Assembly: GCF_027213715.1 (NCBI RefSeq)
Contig: NZ_JAPWGM010000005.1
Span: 248,001-312,000, forward strand
Origin: Pedobacter punctiformis
GTDB taxonomy: Bacteria; Bacteroidota; Bacteroidia; Sphingobacteriales; Sphingobacteriaceae
DNA: 64,000 bases
Direction: 5' to 3'
Shown here: one piece after another, positions 8,881 through 17,396 of the stretch
How the letters are laid out: each line of letters starts with the position of its first letter
How positions within the stretch are numbered: the stretch's first letter is position 1
The notes under the pieces: generated by a model
Seen by the model: only the letters and a program-made list of their open reading frames with translations
Database searches by the model: none
Told to the model about the DNA's origin: nothing
Made by a program: the position numbers and the translations under genes

Positions 8881-10512
8881 ATGAAAACCTTACTCTACGC
8901 AATAGTTTTTGTCGTTTTTTTATCGTCTTGCAATAAAAAACAAGCTGATGTAATTGTTTACAATGCCAAAGTGTATACCGTAAATTCAAATTTTGACACT
9001 GTTGAAGCTTTTGCTGTAAAAGATGGAAAAATTTTAGCACTGGGTAAAAGTGAAGAGATCAGAAAGCAATATGCTGCGACAGAGGAAATAGATGCAACAG
9101 GAAAAATCGTATATCCCGGATTTATAGATGCACACGCTCACTTTTTTGGTTATGGGCAAAGCTTACAAACCGCAGATTTAAGGGAAACTAAATCGTGGGA
9201 AGAAGTTTGCCAGCGTTTAGTTGCTTTTGCAAAAACACATCCTGATGGCTGGTTAATTGGCAATGGTTGGGACCAAAATGACTGGGCTGATAAATCTTTC
9301 CCAACCAATGAACAGTTAACTCAATTATTCCCGGATCGTCCGGTATTTTTAAACCGTATCGATGGGCATGCTGCTATTGCCAACCAGAAGGCATTGGACG
9401 AAGCCGGAATTAAACAGGCAGAGAAATTAACCGGAGGTGATATGTTAACCAAAAATGGTAAACTAACCGGTGTTTTAATTGATAATGCAGTTGCTTTAGT
9501 AGAAAAGAAAATCCCTTCTCCTGATGCAAAACAGGCTGAAAAAATATTACTGGATGCACAAAGAAATTGTTTTGCCGCTGGTTTAACCACGATAGATGAT
9601 TGTGGACTGGGATTTGAAGCGGTGGATTTCATAGAAAAACTACAGGCAGACCATAAATTAAAAATGCGGTTGTATGTAATGCTTTCTGATGCAGCGCCCA
9701 ATTATGACTATTTGTTTAAACGGGGTGCAATTAAAACCGATCGCCTTAATGTAAGGGCGTTTAAGGTTTATGCAGATGGCGCTTTGGGGTCACGTGGGGC
9801 ATGTCTTTTGCAACCTTATAGTGATATGCCCGGTAAAAGTGGTTTTCTGTTAAGCGATCAGAAACATTTTGAAGAAGTGGCCGCTAAAATTGCGGAGCAT
9901 AATTTTCAAATGTGTACACATGCCATCGGAGATTCAGCAAACCGGGTGATGCTCAATATCTATAATCGAGTTTTAAAAGGTAAAAATGATAAGCGCTGGC
10001 GCATTGAACATGCACAGGTTATTAACCACAACGATTTTAATTTATTTGGAAAAGCAAGCATTATTCCTTCGGTACAACCTACGCATGCTACATCCGATAT
10101 GTATTGGGCGGGACAGCGCCTGGGTACACAACGATTGAAAGATGCCTATGCCTATAAACAATTATTAAAGCAAAACGGATGGATTCCACTGGGAACAGAT
10201 TTTCCGGTAGAAAACATTAATCCATTATTAACGTTTTATGCAGCAACGGTAAGAGCAGATGCAAAAGGTTTTCCTCAGGGCGGTTTTCAAATAGAAAATG
10301 CCCTTACACCTGAAGAAGCATTAAGAGGAATGACAATTTGGGCAGCCAAAGCTAACTTTGAAGAAAAAGAAAAAGGTAGTTTGGAAGCAGGTAAATTTGC
10401 CGATTTTGTTATTTTAGATGCCGATATTTTAAAATCAACACCACAACAAATATTAAAAACCAAAGTTTTAAAAACCTACCTGAACGGAGAAAAAGTATAT
10501 GAAGCGAAATAG
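8881..10512 (+). CDS. Lipoprotein amidohydrolase (YtcJ-like)
   Basis: 543 residues. The N-terminal LSSC-NKK is a lipobox with Cys17, so the enzyme is probably membrane-anchored outside the cytoplasm. The amidohydrolase-3 layout is complete: DAHAHFFG (His85, His87), WLIGNGWDQNDW, a carboxylated-Lys region, HAIGD, RIEHAQV and GTDFPVEN near the C-terminus. YtcJ-type enzymes hydrolyse amide or formamide-like bonds with two metals; the substrate is not evident. It overlaps the next gene by 14 bases (10499-10512), so the two are co-expressed. Confidence 0.88.
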   Translation: MKTLLYAIVFVVFLSSCNKKQADVIVYNAKVYTVNSNFDTVEAFAVKDGKILALGKSEEIRKQYAATEEIDATGKIVYPGFIDAHAHFFGYGQSLQTADLRETKSWEEVCQRLVAFAKTHPDGWLIGNGWDQNDWADKSFPTNEQLTQLFPDRPVFLNRIDGHAAIANQKALDEAGIKQAEKLTGGDMLTKNGKLTGVLIDNAVALVEKKIPSPDAKQAEKILLDAQRNCFAAGLTTIDDCGLGFEAVDFIEKLQADHKLKMRLYVMLSDAAPNYDYLFKRGAIKTDRLNVRAFKVYADGALGSRGACLLQPYSDMPGKSGFLLSDQKHFEEVAAKIAEHNFQMCTHAIGDSANRVMLNIYNRVLKGKNDKRWRIEHAQVINHNDFNLFGKASIIPSVQPTHATSDMYWAGQRLGTQRLKDAYAYKQLLKQNGWIPLGTDFPVENINPLLTFYAATVRADAKGFPQGGFQIENALTPEEALRGMTIWAAKANFEEKEKGSLEAGKFADFVILDADILKSTPQQILKTKVLKTYLNGEKVYEAK

Positions 10513-12316
10513 ATTGTTTATCCTGGCTGCAGCAAGTTTCTTTAATGTTTTATGCCTGATTGCCTGCGCACAGGAACACACTCAAAACGAAAAAAAATTA
10601 ACTGTTAATAATGAAATTGCCCGAAAAACAGTTTTATTAAATAATCAGGATTCTTTAATTCCGCTAAAAGCATTAGAGAAAAAAAATATTGCATCGGTAA
10701 GTCTTGGCTTTGCCTACAGTTCTGTATTTGATAGTCTGGCCAATAAGTACAGTCAGGTTACCTCATTTTCTGCAGTTTCCTATCCGGATAGTTTAAATTT
10801 AAACGATCTGGAAGACGATTTGAAATATTACAATACCATTTTGGTTTCTGTAGATAATCAAAATGTAAACAAAGCAAAGTATATCAATTTTATCAATAAC
10901 ATCAGCAAAACAAAAAAGGTAGTGATTGCCTTTTTTGGAGATGGAGTAGGTTTAAAATCTTTCGATATGCTTAAAACCCCTATTGTTTGGACACCAGACA
11001 ATACCGCTGATGCAGCAGCCATTGTACCTCAGTATATTTTTGGCGGAATGGCAGCAAGCAATAAGTTAACCACAAATTATTCTGGTAAGTACACAACCGG
11101 TTCAGGTTTTGTTACCACAGTAACCCGCCTGAAATATACAGTACCTGAAGATGCAGGATTAAATTCGAACAGCTTAAAGGAAATAGATGATATTGCTGCC
11201 GAAGCCATCAGCCAAAAAGCGGCTCCAGGAATGGTAGTTTTAGTGGCAAAAGATGGTAAAGTGATCTTTAATAAAGCTTATGGAAACCACACCTATTTGG
11301 ATAATGTGCCGGAGAAGGTTACAGATATATTCGATTTGGCTTCAGTTACAAAAATAACAGCAACCACGCCCGCCGTGATGAGGCTTTTTGAAGAAGCAAA
11401 GCTGAAACTGGATACCAACATCAGTGCTTATATTCCAAAAGCACGCACCACCCCAATGAATGATATTCAAATTAGAGAGGTAATGTTGCATCAGGCTGGT
11501 TTTATTCCTTATATCCCTTTTCATGATTACGTAAAAACGGGTGATTACAGCAGGGATTCTTCTGCCGCTTTTCCAACAAAAGTTGCCGATAATTATTACA
11601 TCAAAAAGGGCTTCTTTAAAGATTTCATGTGGCCTAAAATGCTTAATGCACCAATTAAAACCCGTGGGCAATATGTGTACAGTGATATTAGCATGTACGT
11701 GATGAAAGATATTGTAGAGCACATTAGTGAGGAACCATTAAATCAATATGTTTATGAAAATTTTTATAAACCATTGGGCATGCAAACCGCAGGTTTTTTA
11801 CCAAGAAACAGATTTAAAGCCGAACAAATTATTCCGACAGAAGACGACAAGTTTTTTAGAAAGACTTTATTGGTGGGTTATGTGCACGATCAGGGTGCTG
11901 CTTTAGCGGGTGGTGTATCTGGTCATGCAGGTTTATTTGCAAGCAGTAATGATATGGCTATTTTTTATCAAATGCTTTTAAACCGGGGTACCTATGGAGG
12001 TGTACAATATTTTAAACCTCAAACGGTTGATATGTTTACCTCAAAACAATCTAATGTAAGCCGTCGCGGTTTAGGTTTTGATCGCTGGGATCCGGATAGT
12101 ACAAAACATTATCCTTCAGATTTAGCCTCGCCACAAACTTATGGGCACACGGGTTACACCGGAACCTGTGTTTGGGTAGATCCATCAAGAGGCTTGGTAT
12201 ATATCTTTTTATCAAACCGTGTAAATCCGACAGTTACCAATAAACTGTCTGATTTAAAAGTAAGAGGGCGTATTCAGGATGTTGTGATTAAAGCAATTGA
12301 TGATTCAAAAAAATAA
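10499..12316 (+). CDS. Serine hydrolase (beta-lactamase fold) with a GH3 C-terminal remnant
   Basis: 605 residues, lipobox LIAC (Cys23). Residues about 38-215 (ARKTVLLNNQDSLIPLK, then a Rossmann-like series) match the C-terminal domain of family 3 glycoside hydrolases. Residues about 220-600 form a class C beta-lactamase/transpeptidase-like domain with SVTK (Ser282, Lys285), YSDIS and GHTGYTG. In related Bacteroidota proteins this pair follows a GH3 catalytic barrel; here that barrel is absent, so no glucosaminidase activity is expected. It may act on peptidoglycan peptides or esters outside the cell. Overlaps the amidohydrolase gene by 14 nt. Confidence 0.85.
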   Translation: MKRNRLFILAAASFFNVLCLIACAQEHTQNEKKLTVNNEIARKTVLLNNQDSLIPLKALEKKNIASVSLGFAYSSVFDSLANKYSQVTSFSAVSYPDSLNLNDLEDDLKYYNTILVSVDNQNVNKAKYINFINNISKTKKVVIAFFGDGVGLKSFDMLKTPIVWTPDNTADAAAIVPQYIFGGMAASNKLTTNYSGKYTTGSGFVTTVTRLKYTVPEDAGLNSNSLKEIDDIAAEAISQKAAPGMVVLVAKDGKVIFNKAYGNHTYLDNVPEKVTDIFDLASVTKITATTPAVMRLFEEAKLKLDTNISAYIPKARTTPMNDIQIREVMLHQAGFIPYIPFHDYVKTGDYSRDSSAAFPTKVADNYYIKKGFFKDFMWPKMLNAPIKTRGQYVYSDISMYVMKDIVEHISEEPLNQYVYENFYKPLGMQTAGFLPRNRFKAEQIIPTEDDKFFRKTLLVGYVHDQGAALAGGVSGHAGLFASSNDMAIFYQMLLNRGTYGGVQYFKPQTVDMFTSKQSNVSRRGLGFDRWDPDSTKHYPSDLASPQTYGHTGYTGTCVWVDPSRGLVYIFLSNRVNPTVTNKLSDLKVRGRIQDVVIKAIDDSKK

Positions 12317-12322
12317 AGAATA

Positions 12323-12354
12323 AAAAAGGGTAAGACCTAAATCTTACCCTTTTT
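12323..12354. terminator. Bidirectional terminator
   Basis: GGGTAAGA (12328-12335) / TCTTACCC (12342-12349), flanked by A5 and T5. It serves the serine hydrolase on the plus strand and the FAD oxidoreductase on the minus strand, which converge here. Confidence 0.88.
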
Positions 12355-12419
12355 ATGTTGGTGCTTGGCAATTAATTAGAGTTTCTTTATTTTGCAATTT
12401 TTATAAGTAGATATTAAAA

Positions 12420-13844
12420 TTATGGAATATAATAGGCATCAAAAAGCTTGTTTCTGAATTTATACTCAGGGTCATATTTTCTTTTCAAAGAAAAAAATAA
12501 TTCATAATTAGGGTATGCTCTTTCAAATTGGAACTTTGTCGCTTGTATTTGATATGGTAAGTAATAAGAACCGTTTTCAGCTAAAGAAGCATCAATGAGA
12601 CTTCTTGTCCATTTCTTTACCCATGTTTTATCCTCTAATGAAACACCCTGTTTATAGTAAATAACAAAAGCAAAAGCCTCTTTCTTTGCCCAAGCTAGAT
12701 AAGTTCCTTCATCGATGTTTGCGTGTCGTATCGAAATGTTTAATACATTGACTTTGTTGTCCTTCAGAATTTTTAACATCTTTGGTAAAAATGATTCAAA
12801 ACCCTCAACCGGAATAAAGTATTCTTGTAAAACATAGGTTGATTTTTTTCTTGACGAAGGTTCCAATTCATTTATATCATAGGTAGCTTCATAATTTCTC
12901 CATTCAACAACTTTTCCAGTATAGTGTAAAGGGTCAATAATATGATGCCTGATCCATTTTCCGAATAATGACCCCGAGACAACTTTAAGCGCAAATCTAT
13001 TCAGGGCATAGTTTTCATCGTTAGGTTTAAGTCTATCCTTAACGGTTAAATTTTTATCCGTTTTAACATAAGAAACAGCCCGTACTTCTTCAAAATCACT
13101 TGGATATATATCAGCGTTATGAAAGATTATATTTGGCTTATTTCTGATTTTTGACATGAAGAAGTTTTTATACTCTTTTAAATCCATAACACTGTCTTGA
13201 AGCTCTACCTTGCAGTTATCGGTTAAAAATAACGTAACTTCCGAAATAACACCTATTCCTCCATACCCACCTATGGCTGAATAAAATATCTCTCTATTCT
13301 CCTCGCGACTTGCATTTAAGATTCTGCCGTCAGCCAAAATAATTTTAAAACTTTTAACAGACGATATAATTGGCCCCTGGCCAACATAACGTCCATGTAC
13401 ATTTACGCTTAATGAACCTCCCACAGTGAAGTTTGCATAAGTCTGCATAATTTTAACCGATAAGTCATATCGATCAATAAATTGAATTAATTCCCACCAT
13501 CTTATACCTGCCTGAACCGTGATTTCTTTTTCTTCTCTTGAGAAATTAAGAATGTGGTTAAATTTTCGCATGTCAATTTGCAAGGTGTTTTGAGTAGCAG
13601 TTTGCCCTCCTTGACTAAATCTACCTCCACCAATGGATATAGGACCATTATGATTTTTAACTGCATTTATAATTTCTATAGAAGTTTTAGGTTTTAGAGT
13701 ACCATTAACTTTAATTGGGTTAAGCTGTGTTACGTCATTAATGATGTTTTTTTCTTCCGGAATTCTATCAGCATTGCATGAAAAAAATAATAATGCAACA
13801 AGTACAATTAAAATTTTAATATGATTTAAGGAGCTAAATCTCAT
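12420..13844 (-). CDS. Lipoprotein FAD-binding oxidoreductase (vanillyl-alcohol-oxidase / ALO type)
   Basis: 474 residues with a lipoprotein signal (LFFSC near residue 22). FAD_binding_4-type domain: PISIGGGRFSQGG, VQAGIRWWEL, NFTVGGSLSVNVHGR and IGGYGGIGVISEV (about 60-210). The C-terminal half resembles the cap of D-arabinono-/gulono-lactone oxidases. An exported, lipid-anchored member of this family is uncommon; the substrate is probably a sugar lactone or aldehyde outside the cytoplasm, which is inference. It has its own promoter with a Crp/Fnr-like operator at 13894-13913. AT-richer than the neighbouring housekeeping genes. Confidence 0.8.
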   Translation of the reverse strand: MRFSSLNHIKILIVLVALLFFSCNADRIPEEKNIINDVTQLNPIKVNGTLKPKTSIEIINAVKNHNGPISIGGGRFSQGGQTATQNTLQIDMRKFNHILNFSREEKEITVQAGIRWWELIQFIDRYDLSVKIMQTYANFTVGGSLSVNVHGRYVGQGPIISSVKSFKIILADGRILNASREENREIFYSAIGGYGGIGVISEVTLFLTDNCKVELQDSVMDLKEYKNFFMSKIRNKPNIIFHNADIYPSDFEEVRAVSYVKTDKNLTVKDRLKPNDENYALNRFALKVVSGSLFGKWIRHHIIDPLHYTGKVVEWRNYEATYDINELEPSSRKKSTYVLQEYFIPVEGFESFLPKMLKILKDNKVNVLNISIRHANIDEGTYLAWAKKEAFAFVIYYKQGVSLEDKTWVKKWTRSLIDASLAENGSYYLPYQIQATKFQFERAYPNYELFFSLKRKYDPEYKFRNKLFDAYYIP

Positions 13845-13866
13845 AGCCTTGGTTTTTATGTATAAT

Positions 13867-13874
13867 CAAAACTA
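13867..13874 (-). promoter_or_regulatory. -7 promoter element of the FAD oxidoreductase gene
   Basis: TAgtTTTG on the minus strand fits the Bacteroidota -7 consensus TAnnTTTG, 22 nt before the start codon. It lies exactly 19 nt from the edge of the operator at 13894-13913, the same spacing as at the nuclease-like lipoprotein gene. Confidence 0.65.
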
Positions 13875-13893
13875 CCAGTTCTATTTAACTCAG

Positions 13894-13913
13894 TTTTTGA
13901 TTAAAGTCAAAAA
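13894..13913 (-). promoter_or_regulatory. Crp/Fnr-type operator upstream of the FAD oxidoreductase
   Basis: Perfect palindromic arms TTTTTGA-N6-TCAAAAA. The core TTGA-N6-TCAA has the spacing of Fnr/Crp-family sites. It covers and precedes the -33 position, centred near -41 relative to the start site predicted from 13867-13874, as in class II activation. A nearly identical site is at 16738-16757, and the Crp/Fnr gene is in the same block. Confidence 0.7.
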
Positions 13914-13987
13914 GAAAGCAGGCTTAAAAAAAAAATATGAAATACAAATTTATTGTCTTTTGTGTTATAGCAAGATTCAATATCCGT

Positions 13988-14021
13988 GAAAAAAGCAATT
14001 GATGTTTACACATCAACTGCT
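13988..14021 (-). terminator. Terminator after the LRR-like gene
   Basis: AGCAATTGATG (13994-14004) / CATCAACTGCT (14011-14021) with one wobble pair and a 6-nt loop. On the minus strand it is followed by a T run (13989-13994). It ends the nuclease-like lipoprotein / LRR-like transcript. Confidence 0.82.
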
Positions 14022-14046
14022 AGAAGAGTGAATTATTATTCAGATA

Positions 14047-14577
14047 TTAATAATTATATCCATTCAAATCTTCCATTCCATCAGTAAGCTTAATTTTTGG
14101 AAGTTTACTTTTAAGTAATTCAAATTGTTCCTGGCTTAGCGCAGAGCCATTTATTAATACTCTTTTTAATTTTTTTATTCCACCAATCTTTTCTGCAATT
14201 TTATTAATATCGCAGTTTTTAGCTAGAGATAGTGTTAAATCCTCTAAATGATCTAGTGTATAAATTTCCTTCGGCAAGTCATATATATACAATCCAATAA
14301 GAGAAATTGATTTCACTATTTTGAATTTATTAATCCAAGAAGGTATTTCAAAGGCAACTCCATTTGTAGGTAAATTTTCACCATTTAAAACTGGAAAAAC
14401 TAAAGCGGAATCATTAAATATATAAATAGACTCATATTTATCACCATCTACTAATCCTTTTGTTTCGATAAACTGATGGTAATTCATCATTAGAAATTGA
14501 TTGTTTTCCTGACTCATTGCAAAAGTTGAAAATGTAAGTTTAAATAATATTAAACAAATTAATTGTTTCAGTTTCAT
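14047..14577 (-). CDS. Small exported leucine-rich-repeat-like protein (possible partner/immunity protein)
   Basis: 176 residues with a Sec signal peptide (about 1-22, ending FAMSQ). From about residue 85 the sequence shows irregular leucine-rich repeats (IPSWINKFKIVKSISLIG, YTLDHLEDLTLSL, GGIKKLKRVLINGS). It starts with ATG overlapping the stop of the large lipoprotein gene by four bases (ATGA, 14574-14577), so the pair is translationally coupled. Strongly AT-rich. A small gene locked behind a toxin-like gene often encodes its immunity protein, and export would place it in the same compartment; this role is a guess from context. Confidence 0.6.
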   Translation of the reverse strand: MKLKQLICLILFKLTFSTFAMSQENNQFLMMNYHQFIETKGLVDGDKYESIYIFNDSALVFPVLNGENLPTNGVAFEIPSWINKFKIVKSISLIGLYIYDLPKEIYTLDHLEDLTLSLAKNCDINKIAEKIGGIKKLKRVLINGSALSQEQFELLKSKLPKIKLTDGMEDLNGYNY

Positions 14578-16691
14578 AAATCTTTTATTTTATCAATTAG
14601 ATCAAAATAAGCTTTATTAGAATCTTGCCATAAATTTTTCTCTATTCTTATAAATATAACCTGTTCATTGGATGAGTTTTTAATACTATAAATATTACTT
14701 ATGGTATTTAATACCGATTGTCTATATGATGAGCTCATCAACTTCATCCAACAATTATAATCAAATACTAATACAGAAGCATTTACCCCATTTATTTTAC
14801 TTCTATGAACTGTTTGATTAACTCCTTCCTGAAAGGTTGCATAAAGAGTTTCAACACTATTTTTATTTACATTTAAAGTTTTTACTTCATAAGCAATTCT
14901 ACCTATTTCCATTGAAGTATTATGATTTAGATCAGGATATTCCATTTTTTGTTGTTTTGGATTTCCATCAATATCTGTGTAGTTTATCATTATACCATAA
15001 TACATTCCGCCTACTTTAGGCAGAAAATGTTCTTGTAGAGCATCAATATGGGTTGAGCCGGCCCAATAACCAATTCTCATGTTTCCACCTGGACTAGTTG
15101 GATATTCTGTAGTTACTCTTTGGGCAAACAGACCTTCTCCTATAGCTCCAATTGATTTTCCATAGCCATCTTTTCCTGCTAATCCTTTACTAACTAAATG
15201 AAAATATTTAACGGATGTATTATTTGCTCCAATAAAAGCCCGATAAATCCAAGGGTTATATGCTATAATCTTTTGTGAGACTGGGTGACTTTCAGTATAT
15301 GTGTCTGACTGGATCCTATTGCTTGTAAATATATTATACCCATTTGAAGTAAAGACAGGAAGTGCCAAAGCGGGTAAATTCAGATTAATATCGGAGGCAT
15401 TTATAGCTTCATCACTGTAGAATTCGTCTAAAAAGTCATAAGTAACAGTTCCGCCACCGCCTGTTAATAGAGGTGGAGTGTTAAAAATAATTGGTTCTCC
15501 GCTAGGGCTATAAAAAATTGGAGTATAGTTGTTAGGGTTACCTGTTCCATCAGGTCCTTTATTTCCTATACTATATTGATAACCAGTAGTAAATGGGCCG
15601 GCAGTTGCATTTGGAGTAAAAAAGGATGCAACTAGGTTGCCACTCGCATCTCTAATCTCGGTTATTGTACCAAGGTACGTTACACCATCAGGGGTAGTAA
15701 GAACAGTATTGGGTTTAGGTGGTGACACTGTTAATCCTGAAGCTACAGCGTCAGCTACAAGTTGGTCGAAAACACTATTGGGAACCTGGCAATTTAAACA
15801 ATTCGGATCTGTACCGTAATTTTTTGGTGGAGTTCCATCATCAGGTGCAGTCGGTAATGTGCCTGGAACTGGTTGTTGTCCACGTGGGTTATTAGGGTCA
15901 GGAATAAGCCCTCCAGTGCCATCTGTTGGTATTTCTACATCTACGCAAAATCTGGTGTAATTATAACCTTTAATGTATGTTGAACAAACTGGTGCTTGTG
16001 AACCTTCTGGCTGTATGCATGATTCACCATAAATTGGAGTTTGGCCAGTATAACAAAATTGCTGTGCCGACACCTGGATTCTTCCGTTACCAAAATCGTT
16101 CATGTTAATTTTCTCTTTCAACCCCGCATTTACAGATTCTCTGTAGCCTGTCTCAGTACCCTGACTAATAGCTTGTAAAGCTTTACCAGCATCAAAAATC
16201 CATCCATTTACAAAATTGCCCTTTCTATTATAAAAATAAATATAGCCAGTAAAATTATTTACCTGTGTATAATGTACAGGTTCATCAGATAAACTGGTCA
16301 TATAATAACCATCTGTTATTTGGCCAGTTTTAGAATCTTTAAATAACAATAACTTAAACCTACTTTTAGCTAAATAATTATTTTTATCACTTTTACTTAA
16401 AAAACCATTAGTTATAAAAGCATTATCAGTACTTGTTAAATCAACCTCATATACAATTTTATCTTTTAATTCATTTACATAGATATTGTTCCAATTTGGA
16501 ACCATACTTGAAAACAAAATGCTTTTTTGATCAAAGTTTTTACTTTGCCATTCTTTTAAGGCTGTAAGCTCATTGTTAGAGAGTTTCTCTTTGCCTAGAT
16601 TGTCCTTTTTACAAGAATTCAAAATAATCAAAAGGATTAATAAAAATAACGAAAGGTTAGGTTTTAGAGGAGAGTTTAATTTGTATATCAT
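14574..16691 (-). CDS. Lipoprotein with candidate PD-(D/E)XK nuclease-like C-terminal domain
   Basis: Start placed at ATG 16691 (MIYKLNS, 705 residues), because the lipobox LNSC-KKD then follows a normal signal of about 28 residues and the promoter lies just upstream. Residues about 30-210 resemble N-terminal regions of large Bacteroidota lipoproteins. About 240-330 is Pro/Gly/Asp-rich and Cys-containing linker. The C-terminal ~190 residues fit a restriction-endonuclease fold: Glu519 in a helix (IGEGLFAQR), Asp550 (STHIDAL), Glu602-x-Lys604 (AYEVKTL), a helix with NQTVHRSK, then strand VLVFDY. This layout, long linker and a coupled small downstream gene suggest a secreted polymorphic-toxin-like protein. 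Nuclease activity is inference; the gene itself is certain. Confidence 0.7.
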   Translation of the reverse strand: MIYKLNSPLKPNLSLFLLILLIILNSCKKDNLGKEKLSNNELTALKEWQSKNFDQKSILFSSMVPNWNNIYVNELKDKIVYEVDLTSTDNAFITNGFLSKSDKNNYLAKSRFKLLLFKDSKTGQITDGYYMTSLSDEPVHYTQVNNFTGYIYFYNRKGNFVNGWIFDAGKALQAISQGTETGYRESVNAGLKEKINMNDFGNGRIQVSAQQFCYTGQTPIYGESCIQPEGSQAPVCSTYIKGYNYTRFCVDVEIPTDGTGGLIPDPNNPRGQQPVPGTLPTAPDDGTPPKNYGTDPNCLNCQVPNSVFDQLVADAVASGLTVSPPKPNTVLTTPDGVTYLGTITEIRDASGNLVASFFTPNATAGPFTTGYQYSIGNKGPDGTGNPNNYTPIFYSPSGEPIIFNTPPLLTGGGGTVTYDFLDEFYSDEAINASDINLNLPALALPVFTSNGYNIFTSNRIQSDTYTESHPVSQKIIAYNPWIYRAFIGANNTSVKYFHLVSKGLAGKDGYGKSIGAIGEGLFAQRVTTEYPTSPGGNMRIGYWAGSTHIDALQEHFLPKVGGMYYGIMINYTDIDGNPKQQKMEYPDLNHNTSMEIGRIAYEVKTLNVNKNSVETLYATFQEGVNQTVHRSKINGVNASVLVFDYNCWMKLMSSSYRQSVLNTISNIYSIKNSSNEQVIFIRIEKNLWQDSNKAYFDLIDKIKDL

Positions 16692-16710
16692 AATAGACTT
16701 TTTAGTTATA

Positions 16711-16718
16711 CAAACATA
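16711..16718 (-). promoter_or_regulatory. -7 promoter element of the nuclease-like lipoprotein gene
   Basis: TAtgTTTG on the minus strand, matching TAnnTTTG, 19 nt from the operator at 16738-16757. It supports the start at 16691, since a start at 16754 would lie upstream of this promoter. Confidence 0.7.
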
Positions 16719-16737
16719 TCTGTTTAAAGCCATTCGA

Positions 16738-16757
16738 TTTTTGACAAAAGTCAAAAA
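16738..16757 (-). promoter_or_regulatory. Crp/Fnr-type operator upstream of the nuclease-like lipoprotein
   Basis: TTTTTGA-N6-TCAAAAA with perfect arms, directly after the stop codon of the Crp/Fnr gene (16759-16761). Predicted centre near -41 from the transcription start implied by 16711-16718. It has the same arms and distance to the -7 box as 13894-13913. Confidence 0.72.
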
Positions 16758-16758
16758 A

Positions 16759-17343
16759 TTATTTTTGCTTCCTTATACGACTCAAAGTCTCCTGCGAGAT
16801 GCCCAAATATGAAGCAATGTGCCCTAATGAAACCCTTTGAAAAAGTAGAGGACTCCGTTGCAGTAATTGTATATAACGTTCTTTTGCACTTAACATTCGT
16901 AAATCATTTGCTTGCATTTCATTGCGCATATGGTAATACTCCGTTAATTTGCGCCCTGAAAAATTAAACTCAATAAAATTCAAATACATTTCGTCAAGTT
17001 TTTCTCTTTTAACGGCAATTAATGTAGAATCTTCCAATGTTTCAATATATTCAAAACTTGGTTGACCTGTATAGAAACTATAAACCGAAATCAGGAGTTC
17101 ATTTTCAAATAAAAACCAGGTATTGGTTTCTTTACCAAGCCTGTCTAAATAATAAATTCTTGCGGCTCCTTTTACAATAAAATATATGGTATTACTTTTT
17201 TCGCCTGCGTTTAGTAATCTTGTTTTTCTTTTAACCTGTATAACATCGCTATTATTAACAATTGCTTCTTTTACCTCTGCACTTAATGGATAAATGTTAT
17301 TAAAAAGATCGAATAAACTTTGATGATTTTCCTGTAATTGCAT
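16759..17343 (-). CDS. Crp/Fnr family transcriptional regulator
   Basis: 194 residues. An N-terminal cyclic-nucleotide-binding-like beta-roll (about 20-120: TIYFIVKGAARIYY, ENELLISVYSFYTGQPSF) is followed by a dimer helix and a C-terminal winged helix ending HIASYLGISQETLSRIRKQK. There is no Cys cluster for an Fnr-type Fe-S centre, so ligand sensing is open. The gene is divergent from none of its targets: it lies directly upstream of the nuclease-like lipoprotein on the same strand, with an operator in the 67-bp gap, another before the FAD oxidoreductase and a weaker site before itself (17383-17396). It is the likely local regulator of this block. Confidence 0.9.
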   Translation of the reverse strand: MQLQENHQSLFDLFNNIYPLSAEVKEAIVNNSDVIQVKRKTRLLNAGEKSNTIYFIVKGAARIYYLDRLGKETNTWFLFENELLISVYSFYTGQPSFEYIETLEDSTLIAVKREKLDEMYLNFIEFNFSGRKLTEYYHMRNEMQANDLRMLSAKERYIQLLQRSPLLFQRVSLGHIASYLGISQETLSRIRKQK

Positions 17344-17382
17344 ACTTGTTTTTGATTAAACAGGATGTGTTAATGAAATGAG

Positions 17383-17396
17383 TTGATTAAAGCCAA
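17383..17396 (-). promoter_or_regulatory. Weak Crp/Fnr-type site upstream of the regulator gene
   Basis: TTGA-TTAAAG-CCAA, one mismatch from the TTGA-N6-TCAA core, 40 bp before the Crp/Fnr start codon. The half-site TTTTTGATTAAA also occurs at 17349-17360. No TAnnTTTG box sits at the spacing seen in the other two promoters, so autoregulation is possible but less certain. Confidence 0.4.

Noticed and set aside
11342..11722. Minus-strand ORF of 126 codons
   Set aside because: Cys/His-rich translation opposite the beta-lactamase domain; no family resemblance, explained as a shadow frame.
15637..15819. Plus-strand ORF inside the nuclease-like lipoprotein gene
   Set aside because: Lies antisense to the Pro/Gly-rich linker; no start context and no similarity recognised.
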